This document shows positions 35,562 through 44,738 of a stretch of 44,880 bases of DNA, piece by piece. The stretch comes from Leeia aquatica (GTDB lineage: Bacteria > Pseudomonadota > Gammaproteobacteria > Burkholderiales > Leeiaceae): assembly GCF_012641365.1 (NCBI RefSeq), contig NZ_JABAIM010000004.1:287663-332542 (forward strand). Direction: 5' to 3'. Every line of letters starts with the position of its first letter. Positions within the stretch are counted from its first letter, which is position 1. Under the pieces are notes generated by a model. That model was not told the origin of the DNA, did not search any database, and was given only the letters and a program-made list of their open reading frames with translations. The translations under genes and the position numbers were made by a program.

Positions 35562-36425
35562 ATGAACTCGCTTAAACTGCTGGCCCTCGCTCTGGCGGCG
35601 ACCCCTGTATTGTCCTTGGCAGATCCGACGCTGGACCGGATTATGCAAACCAAGGAAATTCGCTTGGGGCACTGGACCGATGATGAGCCTTTCTCTTTTG
35701 TCGAGGCCGGGCAGCCCACCGGTTATGCGGTGGAACTGTGCAAGCGATTCCTGCAAGACCTGAGCAAGAAGGCAGGCGGGGAGATCCGCATCAAGTGGGT
35801 GCCGCTGGATTCCAAGACCCGCTTTTCACTGCTGGATGGTGGCCAGTACGACATCCTGTGTGGGGGTACTACCAACACGGCAGAACGGCAGCAGAAGTAT
35901 GCCTTCTCGCACACCATCTTTGTGACCGGCACTCGCGTCATGGGGCGTAAAGACCGTAAGCTGACCAGCCTGGCCGCCTACAAGGGCCTGCGGCTGGGCG
36001 TGATGCCAGGAACCACCGCGACCAAGCTGATTACCCAGTTGTCCAATGAAAAACATTATAACTATGTGTTTGTGCCGGGCAAGACTGCTGACGAGCTATG
36101 GACTTTGCTGGAACAAGGCAAGGTGGATGGTCTGGCCTATGACGACACGCAGTTGCTGGATCATGCTGCCCACAGCAAGGCAGGCCCGGATGCCTATGCC
36201 TTTGCCCATGAATACCTGTCGGTGCAGCCCTATGGCCTGCTGCTGCGCAAGAGCGACCCGGACTTGCTCAAGGCGTTGAACCGTACTCTGTCCGACATCA
36301 TGATTGGTGGTGAGGCGACTGGCATCTATAACCGCTGGTTCATGAATGCCAAACGCAAGACCCCGCTGAACCACATCCTGCGCGAAGACTTCAACACCCC
36401 AAACAACCATCCGGCTTTTCCGTAA
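35562..36425 (+). CDS. Amino-acid-type ABC solute-binding protein (SBP_bac_3), orphan
   Basis: A 287-residue periplasmic binding protein. The signal peptide MNSLKLLALALAATPVLSLA precedes LDRIMQTKEIRLGHWTDDEPFSFVEAGQPTGYAVELCKRF, the usual start of polar amino-acid binding domains. LDGGQYDILCGGTTNTAERQQKYAFSHTIFVTGTRV and YKGLRLGVMPGTT mark the ligand cleft; two cysteines could form a disulfide. No permease or ATPase gene is next to it. It ends 9 bases from the convergent receiver/ATPase gene. The spacer from ubiB (96 bases) shows no convincing terminator; an AGGG/CCCT stem with a T run near 35526-35545 is weak. Confidence 0.9.
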   Translation: MNSLKLLALALAATPVLSLADPTLDRIMQTKEIRLGHWTDDEPFSFVEAGQPTGYAVELCKRFLQDLSKKAGGEIRIKWVPLDSKTRFSLLDGGQYDILCGGTTNTAERQQKYAFSHTIFVTGTRVMGRKDRKLTSLAAYKGLRLGVMPGTTATKLITQLSNEKHYNYVFVPGKTADELWTLLEQGKVDGLAYDDTQLLDHAAHSKAGPDAYAFAHEYLSVQPYGLLLRKSDPDLLKALNRTLSDIMIGGEATGIYNRWFMNAKRKTPLNHILREDFNTPNNHPAFP

Positions 36426-36434
36426 GCCGGGAAC

Positions 36435-37328
36435 CTAGCTCAGCAGCAGGGTAGCGACCACCTCGTTACCCTTGCCGAGATACTCCAGCTTTTGAAATGA
36501 CAGCTGCCGGGCCAGCGCAATGCCGCGCCCATGGGAATCAAAGGCGCGTGTGGGGTCCAGCTCGGTAAAGCGCTGCCACTCAAAGCCTTCGCCCTGGTCG
36601 GTGATATGCAGCTGAATTTGGTCCGGCATGCGATGGAAGCGCACGGAGACCACTTTATGGTGATAATCCGGATGCTCAAGCCGCTGCTCGACTTCACGCG
36701 CCCAGTTGCCCGTGGACATCAGTGTGGATTTTTCTTCATAGCCAATGCCCAGATTGCCATGTTCAATGGCATTAACCAGCAGCTCGGCCAGCCCCAGTGC
36801 CACAATGGACGAGTTGGGGCAGATATTGGCCAGTGAGGCCGCCAGACGGCGCGCCTCGGCCAAGGTGCGCAGCTGGAAGGTGCCCTCGCACAGCAGGTCG
36901 AGCATGGCCTTTTGCTCTTCCATCTGCTGAATGACAGCCAGTTGCGACATCCGGTCGTTCAAGGCGGTGCGGATCACCGTGAGCAGGACATCGCTCTCGA
37001 ACGGCTTGGTCAGGTAGTAGTAGGCACCTAACCGCAGGCCATCCAGCACCTGCTCCTTGGCCGCCGCCGCTGTCTGCATGATCACCGGTAAGGCTTTCAG
37101 CAGCGGATCCCCTTTGATGTTGGCCAAGACCTGCATACCATCCATGCGAGGCATCATCCGGTCCAGCACCACCAGGTCATAACGTCCGGGCGCGGACTGC
37201 AACTTGGCCCAGGCTTGTTCACCATCAACCGCCGTATCAATCTCACAGTCGATCTCTTCCAGATATTCGCATATGATCTCGAGATTGAACGGTTCGTCGT
37301 CAACGACCAGCAGTATGGGTCTGTGCAT
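36435..37328 (-). CDS. Response regulator with C-terminal RsbW-like ATPase domain
   Basis: A 297-residue two-domain protein. The receiver (residues 1-~122) has acidic pair Asp10-Asp11, phospho-acceptor Asp56 (VVLDRMMPRMDG), Thr86 and Lys108 (LTKPFE). A helical linker with a probable coiled coil spans ~123-160. The C-terminal ATPase (HATPase_c_2 type) has N-box ELLVNAIEHGNLGIG (182-196), G1 DQGEGF (244-249) and G2 HGRGIAL (266-272). No HisKA domain is present, so it is not a normal kinase; the nearest parallels are anti-sigma serine kinases such as RsbW/SpoIIAB. AGGAG precedes the start. No STAS, PP2C phosphatase or sigma gene is adjacent. Confidence 0.87.
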   Translation of the reverse strand: MHRPILLVVDDEPFNLEIICEYLEEIDCEIDTAVDGEQAWAKLQSAPGRYDLVVLDRMMPRMDGMQVLANIKGDPLLKALPVIMQTAAAAKEQVLDGLRLGAYYYLTKPFESDVLLTVIRTALNDRMSQLAVIQQMEEQKAMLDLLCEGTFQLRTLAEARRLAASLANICPNSSIVALGLAELLVNAIEHGNLGIGYEEKSTLMSTGNWAREVEQRLEHPDYHHKVVSVRFHRMPDQIQLHITDQGEGFEWQRFTELDPTRAFDSHGRGIALARQLSFQKLEYLGKGNEVVATLLLS

Positions 37329-37423
37329 CGGGTGCTCCTGGCGACTTGCGCCAACGAATGGACCTGTGATCCTCAGTGTAGACGTACCGTATTGTTTTGC
37401 AAACGCTTCCCCCTATCCTGAAA

Positions 37424-37468
37424 GGACAGTAGGCAGCGTGAGCCACTGCGTTACGGAGCGTGCTGTCC
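37424..37468 (+). repeat. Inverted repeat around the VanZ-family gene start
   Basis: GGACAG (37424-37429) pairs exactly with CTGTCC (37463-37468), with a short GCAG/CTGC pair inside. It encloses the GGAG and the possible GTG start, so it could mask them. A weak promoter, TTGTTT (37392-37397) with TATCCT (37414-37419) at 16 bases, lies just upstream. Confidence 0.35.
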
Positions 37469-37471
37469 CCC

Positions 37472-38572
37472 ATGTTTTCGGTGTCTTACCTGTCCCGCCA
37501 TCCTGCCGAGAGCCGCATCCCGCGGTTTGTGGCGTTCTGGCTGTCATTGCTGCTGCTGACCGCCGGGTTGTTCCCTTTGCAGGGCTGGCAGGACACGGGG
37601 GTGCCGTTCGGCGCGTTTTTAGGCTATGACTGGCCCTATTACTTTTCCCGCTTTGATTTTGGCCTCAACATCGTTGCGTTCATGCCGTTGGGGGCCGCGC
37701 TGTGGCTGGATGGTCGCCGTCGCCGACTGGGTTGGCATGCCTGGTTGCGAACGGTGTTGCTCAGTGCCGCACTCAGCCTGCTGATCGAACTGTTGCAGCA
37801 ATACCTGCCCAATCGCAATGCCTCCAACGTTGACTTGCTGGCGAATACGCTGGGCGGCGCGCTCGGGGCGCTGTTGCCGGTGTGGGGCCGCAAGCTACCG
37901 TTTGCCGCGGCTCTGTTCCGCTGGCGGCATCAGGTTTTCCGCGATGGCCCACTGGCGGATTTTGGCGTAGTGTTGCTGCTGCTCTGGCTGATCGGTCAGA
38001 CCAACCCGGCGACGCCGTTATTTGGCATTGTGCTGCTGCCCACGGGCTTGCCACAGCCGTTTGAATCGCCTATCACGGATCCGGCCTTGTTCCTGCGCCT
38101 GCTGGAGGGCGGGGGGGCGGCACTGCACTTCACCAGCGTGGGCATCTTTCTGGCGACCTTGCTGCAGCGGCCGCAGCATACCTTGCGTGCCATGCTGATC
38201 ATGGCCACGGGCGCCTTGCTGGTGAAAGGGGTGATGGCCGGGATGCTGCTCAAGCCTGCTGCCTTCTTCAGTTGGCTCAATGTCACGGTGGTGGTGGGGC
38301 AAGTGCTGGGCTGGCTGGTCTTGGCCAGCATTTTCCGCTTGCCACGGCGCTACCAGGCCATGCTGGCCATCCTCTTGCTGCTGGGGAGTGAAGTGGTCAG
38401 CTACTACTGGCCGCTAACCGCCAATCCCGTCGCCATGCTGCAATTGTTCCGCTGGTCGATGGGGCATTTGCAGAATTTCAATGCGGTGGCGGATCTGGCG
38501 GCCGACCTGTGGCCACTGGCCGGACTGGTGTACTTCTCGGCTTATCTGTATCAACGCTGGCGGGCGACCTGA
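37472..38572 (+). CDS. VanZ-family membrane protein
   Basis: A ~366-residue polytopic membrane protein. The first half is a VanZ-like domain: FDFGLNIVAFMPLGAALWLDGRRRRLGW, then LIELLQQYLPNRNASNVDLLANTLGGALGALLP, the conserved core with Glu, Arg and Asp. The second half has about six more hydrophobic segments without a recognised domain. VanZ itself gives low teicoplanin resistance, but most homologues have no known role. The start may be ATG 37472 or GTG 37460, neither well spaced from a ribosome-binding site. Its last 22 bases overlap the end of convergent msrQ. Confidence 0.85.
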   Translation: MFSVSYLSRHPAESRIPRFVAFWLSLLLLTAGLFPLQGWQDTGVPFGAFLGYDWPYYFSRFDFGLNIVAFMPLGAALWLDGRRRRLGWHAWLRTVLLSAALSLLIELLQQYLPNRNASNVDLLANTLGGALGALLPVWGRKLPFAAALFRWRHQVFRDGPLADFGVVLLLLWLIGQTNPATPLFGIVLLPTGLPQPFESPITDPALFLRLLEGGGAALHFTSVGIFLATLLQRPQHTLRAMLIMATGALLVKGVMAGMLLKPAAFFSWLNVTVVVGQVLGWLVLASIFRLPRRYQAMLAILLLLGSEVVSYYWPLTANPVAMLQLFRWSMGHLQNFNAVADLAADLWPLAGLVYFSAYLYQRWRAT

Positions 38573-39201
38573 GCCGGTGCCGCACTCGCTTGCTGTTTGC
38601 GCCATACTCGCCAGCCGAGCAGCAACAGCAGGCTGAGGCCGAACAAAAGGGGTGTGCGGTAGTCCGCCTTCACCAGCCACCAATAGTGCAGCACGCCCAA
38701 TGCCGGGGCCAGATAGGCCAGCCGGTGCAGGCTTTGCCAGCGGCGGCCCAGCTTGCGCATCGCCCAGCGCGTGGAGGTGGCCGCCAGCGGCAGTAGCAGC
38801 AACCAGGCGGTCATGCCAACCGTGATGAAGGGGCGCTTCCATACGTCTTTCAGCATGCCCATCCAGTCCCAACCCTGATCCAGCCACAGATAGGTACCCA
38901 GGTGCAGGCAGGCGTAGAAGAAGGCAAACAGGCCCAGCAGGCGACGGATGCGCAGCAGCTCGGGGCGCTGCAGCAGCTGCCGCAACGGGGTAACCGCCAG
39001 CGTACACAGCAGGAAGGTCAGCGCCCAGGTGCCGGTGGAGCGGAGGATGAACTCAATCGGATTGGCGCTCAACCACAGGCTGCCATGGTGAATATCGTGC
39101 CAGGCAGCGACCGCCAGACGTGCCAGTGGCAGCAGCAAGAGCGGCCACAGCAGACATTTCAGACGCACCGTCCAGTGCAGCTTGCGCCAGTAGCTCAACA
39201 T
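38551..39201 (-). CDS. msrQ: Heme-binding membrane subunit MsrQ
   Basis: Inner-membrane b-heme protein (YedZ/ferric-reductase-like) that passes electrons from the quinone pool to MsrP. The 216-residue protein has about six membrane helices. Conserved pieces are NPIEFILRSTGTWALTFLL, RRLLGLFAFFYACLHLGTYLW (heme-ligand His) and SLHRLAYLAPALGVLHYWWL (further His). The start at 39201 has GAGGG about 8 bases upstream, and lies 10 bases after the msrP stop. Confidence 0.95.
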   Translation of the reverse strand: MLSYWRKLHWTVRLKCLLWPLLLLPLARLAVAAWHDIHHGSLWLSANPIEFILRSTGTWALTFLLCTLAVTPLRQLLQRPELLRIRRLLGLFAFFYACLHLGTYLWLDQGWDWMGMLKDVWKRPFITVGMTAWLLLLPLAATSTRWAMRKLGRRWQSLHRLAYLAPALGVLHYWWLVKADYRTPLLFGLSLLLLLGWRVWRKQQASAAPAQVARQR

Positions 39202-39211
39202 CGGCTGTCCC

Positions 39212-40144
39212 TCAGTAGTAGCGGCGTAGGTCCATGCCGCTGTACAGGCTGGCCACCTGCTCGGCATAGCCGTTGAAAGGCAAGGTCTTGCGGCGGCTGA
39301 ATTCGCCGATACGGCGCTCGGTCTTCTGGCTCCAGCGCGGGTGATCCACCTCCGGATTCACATTGGAGTAGAAGCCGTACTCGCGCGGGTTGGTCTTGTT
39401 CCAGGTGGTGGGTGGCAAGGCCTCCACCAGCCGAATGCGGACGATAGACTTGATGCTCTTGAAGCCGTATTTCCACGGCACCACCAACCGAATCGGGGCC
39501 CCGTTCTGGTTGGGCAGCACGTCGCCGTAGAGGCCTACCGCCAGCAGGGTGAGCGGGTGCATGGCCTCGTCCAGCCGCAGGCCTTCCACATAGGGCCAGT
39601 CCAGCACGCCAGACTGCTGACCGATCATCTCGCTGGGCCGATTCAGGGTTTCAAACGCCACAAATTTGGCTTTGCCGGTAGGCTCTACCGCTTTAAGCAA
39701 ACTGGCCAGCGGAAACCCCACCCAGGGAATCACCATCGACCAGCCTTCTACGCAGCGTAGCCGGTAAATACGCTCCTCCAGCGGGAACTGCTTGATCAGG
39801 CTGTCGATATCAAAGGTCTTGGCTTGTTTGACCTCGCCGCTGACCTGTACCGTCCACGGTCGGACTTTCAGGCTGCGTGCGTTCTGTGCGGGCTCATCCT
39901 TGCCGGTGCCAAATTCGTAGAAATTGTTGTAGCCGGTGATTTCCTGCAGGGCATTGACCGGCTCATTGGTCGAGAGCGGGCTTTTGCTGGCCTTGGGCAA
40001 GGCGGCTTCGGCGATGGAAGGCAGCAGGCCACTACCGGCCAGCAGGAGGCCTGATGCCGTTTTCAGCCACTGTCGGCGTTGCTCGAACAGGGTGCGGTCG
40101 GTGATTTCCGACGGGGCAATATCGGCAGGGTGGCGTATCAGCAT
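39212..40144 (-). CDS. msrP: Protein-methionine-sulfoxide reductase catalytic subunit MsrP
   Basis: Periplasmic molybdoenzyme that repairs oxidised methionines in envelope proteins with MsrQ. The 310-residue precursor has a twin-arginine signal (RRQWLK at residues 23-28, then a hydrophobic stretch), so it is exported folded with cofactor. The molybdenum-binding Cys is at 131 in [20 protein letters not shown]. The C-terminal part ([20 protein letters not shown]) matches the family. The ATG at 40144 has GAGGAG 5-6 bases upstream; the longer frame to 40189 is unlikely. It follows prfA after 57 bases. Confidence 0.96.
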   Translation of the reverse strand: MLIRHPADIAPSEITDRTLFEQRRQWLKTASGLLLAGSGLLPSIAEAALPKASKSPLSTNEPVNALQEITGYNNFYEFGTGKDEPAQNARSLKVRPWTVQVSGEVKQAKTFDIDSLIKQFPLEERIYRLRCVEGWSMVIPWVGFPLASLLKAVEPTGKAKFVAFETLNRPSEMIGQQSGVLDWPYVEGLRLDEAMHPLTLLAVGLYGDVLPNQNGAPIRLVVPWKYGFKSIKSIVRIRLVEALPPTTWNKTNPREYGFYSNVNPEVDHPRWSQKTERRIGEFSRRKTLPFNGYAEQVASLYSGMDLRRYY

Positions 40145-40201
40145 GATGATCTCCTCGGCAATACCGCTTGGTCGCCGGGGAGACTGCATTCTTACAGGCG
40201 A

Positions 40202-41281
40202 TCAGTCATTGCCCAGCTCGGCCAGCAGTTCAGTCTGATGTTCGGTAATCAGCGCCTGGGTAAGTTCCCCCAAGTCTCCGTCCATGATGGCATCAATCTT
40301 GTACAGTGTCAGGTTGATGCGATGGTCGGTGACGCGTCCCTGCGGGAAGTTATAGGTACGAATGCGCTCGGAACGGTCGCCGGAGCCGATCAGCGATTTG
40401 CGGGTGGCTGCCTCGGCAGCTTGTCTGGCCTGTACTTCCCGGTCCTGGATGCGGGCAGCCAATACGGCCAGCGCGCGCGCCTTGTTCTTGTGTTGCGAGC
40501 GATCGTCCTGGCACTCCACCACGATGCCGGTTGGCAGGTGGGTGACCCGTACCGCAGAGTCGGTTTTGTTGATGTGCTGACCACCGGCCCCGCTGGCGCG
40601 GAAGGTGTCGATACGCAGATCTGCCGGATTCAGGTTGACCTCGGCCAGCTCATCCGCTTCGGCCATGATGGCTACCGTGCAGGCTGAGGTGTGGATACGG
40701 CCCTGCGTTTCGGTGGCGGGTACCCGCTGTACCCGGTGCCCGCCGGATTCGAACTTGAGCTGCGAGTAAGCACCGAAGCCGATTACCCGGGCAATGATTT
40801 CCTTGTAGCCGCCGAGGTCGGACTCGCTGGCGGAGACGATTTCCACCTGCCAGCGCTGCCGCTCGGCAAAGCGGCTGTACATGCGAAACAGGTCGGCGGC
40901 AAACAGCGCCGACTCATCCCCACCGGTACCGGCGCGGATTTCCAGAAACACATTGCGCTCGTCATTGGGGTCCTTGGGCAGCAAGGCACGTTGCAAGTCC
41001 TGCTCCAGGGCTTGCAAGACCAGCTTGCCCTCACGCAATTCCTCGGCGGCAAACTCGGCCATCTCCGGGTCGGACAGCAGGTTTTCGGCATCCTGCATGT
41101 CTTGTTCCTGCTGGCGGAAGCGCTGAAACAGTTCGACTACCGGCGACAGCTCGGCATGCTCGCGGGAGAGGCGGGTGAACTGCTCCATCTTGGCGGTCGC
41201 CTCGGGTGAGGCCAGCAAATGGTTGACTTCTTCCAGACGGTCGGCCAGTTGGGCCAGCTTCTGGGCAATCGAGGCTTTCAT
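40202..41281 (-). CDS. prfA: Peptide chain release factor 1
   Basis: Recognises UAA and UAG stops and triggers peptide release. The 359-residue protein has the PxT codon-recognition motif in [15 protein letters not shown] and the catalytic GGQ in [19 protein letters not shown] (residue ~230). The PxT motif sets it apart from RF2 (SPF). AGGAA precedes the ATG at 41281. It follows hemA after 54 bases, the usual order. The methylase gene prmC, which often comes next, is absent here; msrP takes that place. Confidence 0.97.
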   Translation of the reverse strand: MKASIAQKLAQLADRLEEVNHLLASPEATAKMEQFTRLSREHAELSPVVELFQRFRQQEQDMQDAENLLSDPEMAEFAAEELREGKLVLQALEQDLQRALLPKDPNDERNVFLEIRAGTGGDESALFAADLFRMYSRFAERQRWQVEIVSASESDLGGYKEIIARVIGFGAYSQLKFESGGHRVQRVPATETQGRIHTSACTVAIMAEADELAEVNLNPADLRIDTFRASGAGGQHINKTDSAVRVTHLPTGIVVECQDDRSQHKNKARALAVLAARIQDREVQARQAAEAATRKSLIGSGDRSERIRTYNFPQGRVTDHRINLTLYKIDAIMDGDLGELTQALITEHQTELLAELGND

Positions 41282-41335
41282 GGGTATTCCTGTCAAACGG
41301 ATCAAGGGGGCATGCGCGGGGTAGGGCTGCTGCCG

Positions 41336-42589
41336 CTAGAGGTGATCCGTGAAATGGTAGAGCCGACCAAGCAGGCGAATCAGCTGGCTGCGCTCATCTC
41401 TATCGGCTTGTTGCAGCGCCTGGGTGGGCTCATGCAACCATTTGTTGGTCAGGCTGTGGGCGAATTGCTCCAGCACCTGTTGTGGGTCTTCGCCTTGTGC
41501 CAGCCGCTTTTGCGCGCGTTCCATCTCATGGCGGCGCAAGCGTTCAACATGATCGCGCAGCGCACGTATGGTGGGCACCACTTCCCGCTTGCCCAGCCAC
41601 TGCATGAATTCGACGACCTGCTGCTCGATGATGGCCTCTGCTTCCACCACAGCAGTCTGTCGTGCATCCATGCCATCGCGCACGATGCTGGCCAGATCAT
41701 CCACCGTGTAGAGGAATACATCGTCCATCCGCGCGATTTCTGGCTCGATGTCACGCGGCACCGCCAGGTCCACCATGAACACCGGGCGGTGTTTGCGCTG
41801 GCGAATCACCCGTTCCATCAAGCCCTTGCCGATGATGGGCAAGGGGCTTGCCGTACAGGACACCACAATGTCAAAGCGGGGCAGGGCATCCGGCAGCTGC
41901 TGCAAGGTGATGGCCTGACCGCCAAAGCGGCTGGCCAGGACCTCACCGCGCTCCAGCGTGCGGTTGGCGATTAGCAGGCTTTTCGGCTGTTGGGCGGCAA
42001 AGTGCGCCGCGCACAGCTCGATCATCTCGCCCGCGCCGATGAACAGCACATGCTGGTCGCCCACGCGAGGGAAAATACGCTCGGCCAAGCGGACGGCTGC
42101 CGCCGCCATCGAAATGGAGCTGCTGCCAATGGCCGTTTCACTGCGTACCGACTTGGCCACTGAGAAGGTATGCTGAAACAGACGATTCAGCAGCAAGCCT
42201 AGGGTGCCTGCCGCCTCAGCCTGGCGGACGGCATCCTTCAGTTGACCCAGGATCTGGGTTTCCCCCAGCACCATGGAGTCCAGCCCGCTGGCGACCCGGA
42301 AGGCATGCTTGACCGCCTGCTCGCTATTGAGCTGATAGGCAAAGGGTTCCAGTTGGGTGCGCGGCAGCTGGTGATGCTGGGCCAGCCAGTCCAGCGCCTG
42401 TTCCGGTCGCTCGGTGGCGTAGTAGATCTCGGTCCGATTACAGGTAGACAGGATGGCGGCTTCATGCGCACGCTGGCCGTCGACCAGATCATGCAGGGCA
42501 TGCGTCAGCCGTTCCGGCTGGAATGCCACTTGCTCACGCAACGCCAATGGCGCGGTGTGGTGATTGATGCCCAGCGTGAATAACTGCAT
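41336..42589 (-). CDS. hemA: Glutamyl-tRNA reductase
   Basis: First enzyme of the C5 pathway to 5-aminolevulinate and heme: reduces glutamyl-tRNA(Glu) with NADPH. The 417-residue protein has the catalytic Cys at the E. coli position, Cys50 in [29 protein letters not shown], the NADPH-binding [10 protein letters not shown] and the C-terminal dimerisation helix follow. Its use of C5 rather than ALA synthase fits a betaproteobacterium. It heads hemA-prfA-msrP-msrQ. Confidence 0.97.
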   Translation of the reverse strand: MQLFTLGINHHTAPLALREQVAFQPERLTHALHDLVDGQRAHEAAILSTCNRTEIYYATERPEQALDWLAQHHQLPRTQLEPFAYQLNSEQAVKHAFRVASGLDSMVLGETQILGQLKDAVRQAEAAGTLGLLLNRLFQHTFSVAKSVRSETAIGSSSISMAAAAVRLAERIFPRVGDQHVLFIGAGEMIELCAAHFAAQQPKSLLIANRTLERGEVLASRFGGQAITLQQLPDALPRFDIVVSCTASPLPIIGKGLMERVIRQRKHRPVFMVDLAVPRDIEPEIARMDDVFLYTVDDLASIVRDGMDARQTAVVEAEAIIEQQVVEFMQWLGKREVVPTIRALRDHVERLRRHEMERAQKRLAQGEDPQQVLEQFAHSLTNKWLHEPTQALQQADRDERSQLIRLLGRLYHFTDHL

Positions 42590-42625
42590 GAATGAAAAAC
42601 AATGACTTGTCGACCGAGTACCGGC

Positions 42626-42654
42626 ATTCTAGCCGATTCATTCGCCGCCTGCGA
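42626..42654 (-). promoter_or_regulatory. Possible hemA promoter
   Basis: On the minus strand TAGAAT (42631 to 42626) matches the -10 box at five of six bases, about 37 bases before the hemA start. The -35 region 17 bases further up (TCGCAG) is poor. A 12-bp perfect palindrome TGATCCGGATCA (42661-42672) lies just upstream, between hemA and tsaC. Confidence 0.35.
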
Positions 42655-42680
42655 CGGAACTGATCCGGATCAAGGGATTA

Positions 42681-43232
42681 CTAGCCCCGCAAGATGCGCC
42701 CACTGGCAAAATCAATAATGGTAGAGGGCTTGCGGGCGCGCCCCACCCGGCCTGGAATCACCTGGACGCCGGTACCAAACTGGCGACGGCAGTTGCGGGC
42801 ATCGCGAATCGACGGTTTGCCGCTACGGTTGGCGCTGGTCGAGACCAGTGGACCGAGGCTCCGGCACAAGGCCACTGTGGCCGGATGGGCGGTCACACGT
42901 ACCGCCAGGGTTGGGTGTTTGCCGCGCAGCATGGGCAGCACCCGACGGGCTGCTGGCAACAGAAAGGTATACGGGCCAGGCCAGTATTGCATCAGTCTGG
43001 CCTCGTCGGCCTGACTGAGCGGGCGCAGCAGCGGCCGCACCTGATCCAGCGAGGCCGCCACCACAATCATCCCCTTGCGCTGCGGGCGACCTTTGAGCCG
43101 TAAGATGGCTTGCAAGCCCTGCGGGTGCAAGGGGTCACACCCCAGGCCAAAACAAGACTCGGTGGGGTAGGCAATTACCCCCCCACGCTGGATGTGGCCG
43201 CGCGAAGCACGGCCCAGACGACGCATCCGCAT
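42681..43232 (-). CDS. tsaC: Threonylcarbamoyl-AMP synthase (YrdC/Sua5 domain)
   Basis: Makes threonylcarbamoyl-AMP from threonine, bicarbonate and ATP for t6A37 modification of tRNAs. The 183-residue single-domain protein is the short TsaC form. Conserved parts are GGVIAYPTESCFGLGCDP, ILRLKGRPQRKGMIVV (the KxR-type substrate motif), LAVRVTAHP and LVSTSANRSGKPS. The start at 43232 is 2 bases beyond the purD stop and has no ribosome-binding site, so translation is probably coupled to purD. Confidence 0.94.
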   Translation of the reverse strand: MRMRRLGRASRGHIQRGGVIAYPTESCFGLGCDPLHPQGLQAILRLKGRPQRKGMIVVAASLDQVRPLLRPLSQADEARLMQYWPGPYTFLLPAARRVLPMLRGKHPTLAVRVTAHPATVALCRSLGPLVSTSANRSGKPSIRDARNCRRQFGTGVQVIPGRVGRARKPSTIIDFASGRILRG

Positions 43233-43234
43233 GA

Positions 43235-44509
43235 TTAACGACGCTGCAGCGCCCGGTGGCCAATGTCGCGCCGCATTTGCATGCCATCAAACTGGATGCC
43301 ATTTGCCACGTCATAGGCACGTGCCTGAGCCTGCTTGACGTTGTCACCAATCGCCGTCACGCACAAGACGCGACCACCGCTGACCCGGACTGCACCGTCA
43401 CTCTCCAGGGTGGTCCCGGCATGGAATACCTGTACATCGTCCTGCGCGGCAGGCAGGCCGGAAATGGCCGCGCCTTTTTCCGGATGATCGGGATAGCCCT
43501 TGGCCGCCATCACTACCCCCACCGCGACCCGACGGTCCCACTCGGCTTCCACCTGATCCAGCGTCCCGGCTACACCGTGCTCCAGCAGGGTCAGCAGGTC
43601 AGACTTCAAGCGCACCATGATCGGCTGGGTTTCCGGGTCCCCCATGCGGCAGTTGAATTCCACCACCCGTGGCGCACCCTGCTCATCAATCATCAGCCCG
43701 GCGTAGAGGAAGCCCGTAAACGGCATACCTTCGCGCGACATCGCAGCGATGGTCGGCAGAATCACCTCGCGCATGGCACGTGCATGCACCTCCGGAGTCA
43801 CCACCGGCGCGGGGGAATACGCACCCATGCCGCCCGTATTGGGCCCCAGATCACCATCCAGCAGGCGCTTATGGTCCTGGCTGGTGGCCAGCGGCAGCAC
43901 ATGCTGGCCATCGGCCATTACAATAAAGCTGGCCTCCTCGCCCTGCATGAATTCCTCAATGACCACCCGAGCACCGGCCTGGCCCATGCGGTTATCCAAC
44001 AGCATCATGTCGATGGCACCGTGGGCTTCGTCCAGCGACATCGCCACCACCACCCCTTTACCCGCCGCCAGACCATCTGCCTTGATTACGATAGGCGCGC
44101 CTTGCTCAACCACATAGGCGTGGGCCTCAGCGGCATCACTAAAGGTACGGTAGCGTGCAGTGGGGATGTTGTTACGCTGCATGAAGGCTTTGGCAAAATC
44201 TTTCGACCATTCCAGCTGCGCGGCCATGCGAGTCGGGCCAAAGATGGGCAGCCCTGCTGCACGGAAAGCATCGACCACCCCTTCTGACAGGGGTGCCTCC
44301 GGGCCCACCACCGTCAGGTCCACCCCCTCCTGCTGTACAAATGCCATCAGGGCGTCATGACCGCTGAGCGGCACATTGGTCAAATGCTTGTCGAGCGCCG
44401 TACCGGCATTGCCCGGCGCAACAAAGACCTTGGACACCCGGGGTGACTGTGCCAGCTTCCATGCCAGCGCATGCTCACGACCACCCGAACCAATAACCAG
44501 AACTTTCAT
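43235..44509 (-). CDS. purD: Phosphoribosylamine-glycine ligase (GAR synthetase)
   Basis: Second step of purine synthesis: ATP-dependent ligation of glycine to phosphoribosylamine. The 424-residue ATP-grasp protein starts MKVLVIGSGGREHALAWKL. It has GPEAPLSEGVVDAF, the ATP-binding VIKADGLAAGKGV (residues ~140-152) and the metal and substrate region RVVEFNCRMGDPETQ. AAGGTG lies before the start. It is not fused to other pur domains. The gene diverges from an rRNA operon. Confidence 0.97.
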   Translation of the reverse strand: MKVLVIGSGGREHALAWKLAQSPRVSKVFVAPGNAGTALDKHLTNVPLSGHDALMAFVQQEGVDLTVVGPEAPLSEGVVDAFRAAGLPIFGPTRMAAQLEWSKDFAKAFMQRNNIPTARYRTFSDAAEAHAYVVEQGAPIVIKADGLAAGKGVVVAMSLDEAHGAIDMMLLDNRMGQAGARVVIEEFMQGEEASFIVMADGQHVLPLATSQDHKRLLDGDLGPNTGGMGAYSPAPVVTPEVHARAMREVILPTIAAMSREGMPFTGFLYAGLMIDEQGAPRVVEFNCRMGDPETQPIMVRLKSDLLTLLEHGVAGTLDQVEAEWDRRVAVGVVMAAKGYPDHPEKGAAISGLPAAQDDVQVFHAGTTLESDGAVRVSGGRVLCVTAIGDNVKQAQARAYDVANGIQFDGMQMRRDIGHRALQRR

Positions 44510-44738
44510 GACCCGACACCTTGCCCGTTACATATATATAGAAAGCGACTTGTCGCACTATATAAAAAGCCCTGATCGGTGTCCATGCAAGCTGGTATGC
44601 CGCTGCTCAGTGGCTGAAAATGGGAGAGATTGTGCCAAATGCTTCGCAGGCGAAAAAAATTTCACCAAAAATTCATTGCTGAAACATGAGCTTGAAAGCC
44701 ATCAGGCGAGAAACTGGAAAATTACCTGCAGAAAGCTG
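44510..44738. other. Spacer between purD and the rRNA promoter
   Basis: No gene is supported here. It must hold the leftward purD promoter; TTGCAT (44590 to 44585, minus) with TTTATA (44566 to 44561) at 18 bases is a fair candidate. The part at 44651-44735 has A tracts (AAAAAAATTTC, CCAAAAATTC, GGAAAATTACC), which suit UP-element and Fis binding upstream of a strong rRNA promoter. No individual Fis site can be called with confidence. Confidence 0.5.
44535..44564. repeat. AT-rich imperfect palindrome upstream of purD
   Basis: A core GCGACTTGTCGC (44545-44556, 5-bp arms and TT centre) is flanked by TATATAG (44535-44541) and CTATATA (44558-44564), which also pair. It overlaps the likely purD promoter, so it may be an operator; in RNA it would form a long stem in the purD leader. 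Confidence 0.55.

Noticed and set aside
42661-42672. Palindrome TGATCCGGATCA as terminator of tsaC
   Set aside because: No loop and no T tract on the tsaC strand; more likely a protein-binding site or chance.
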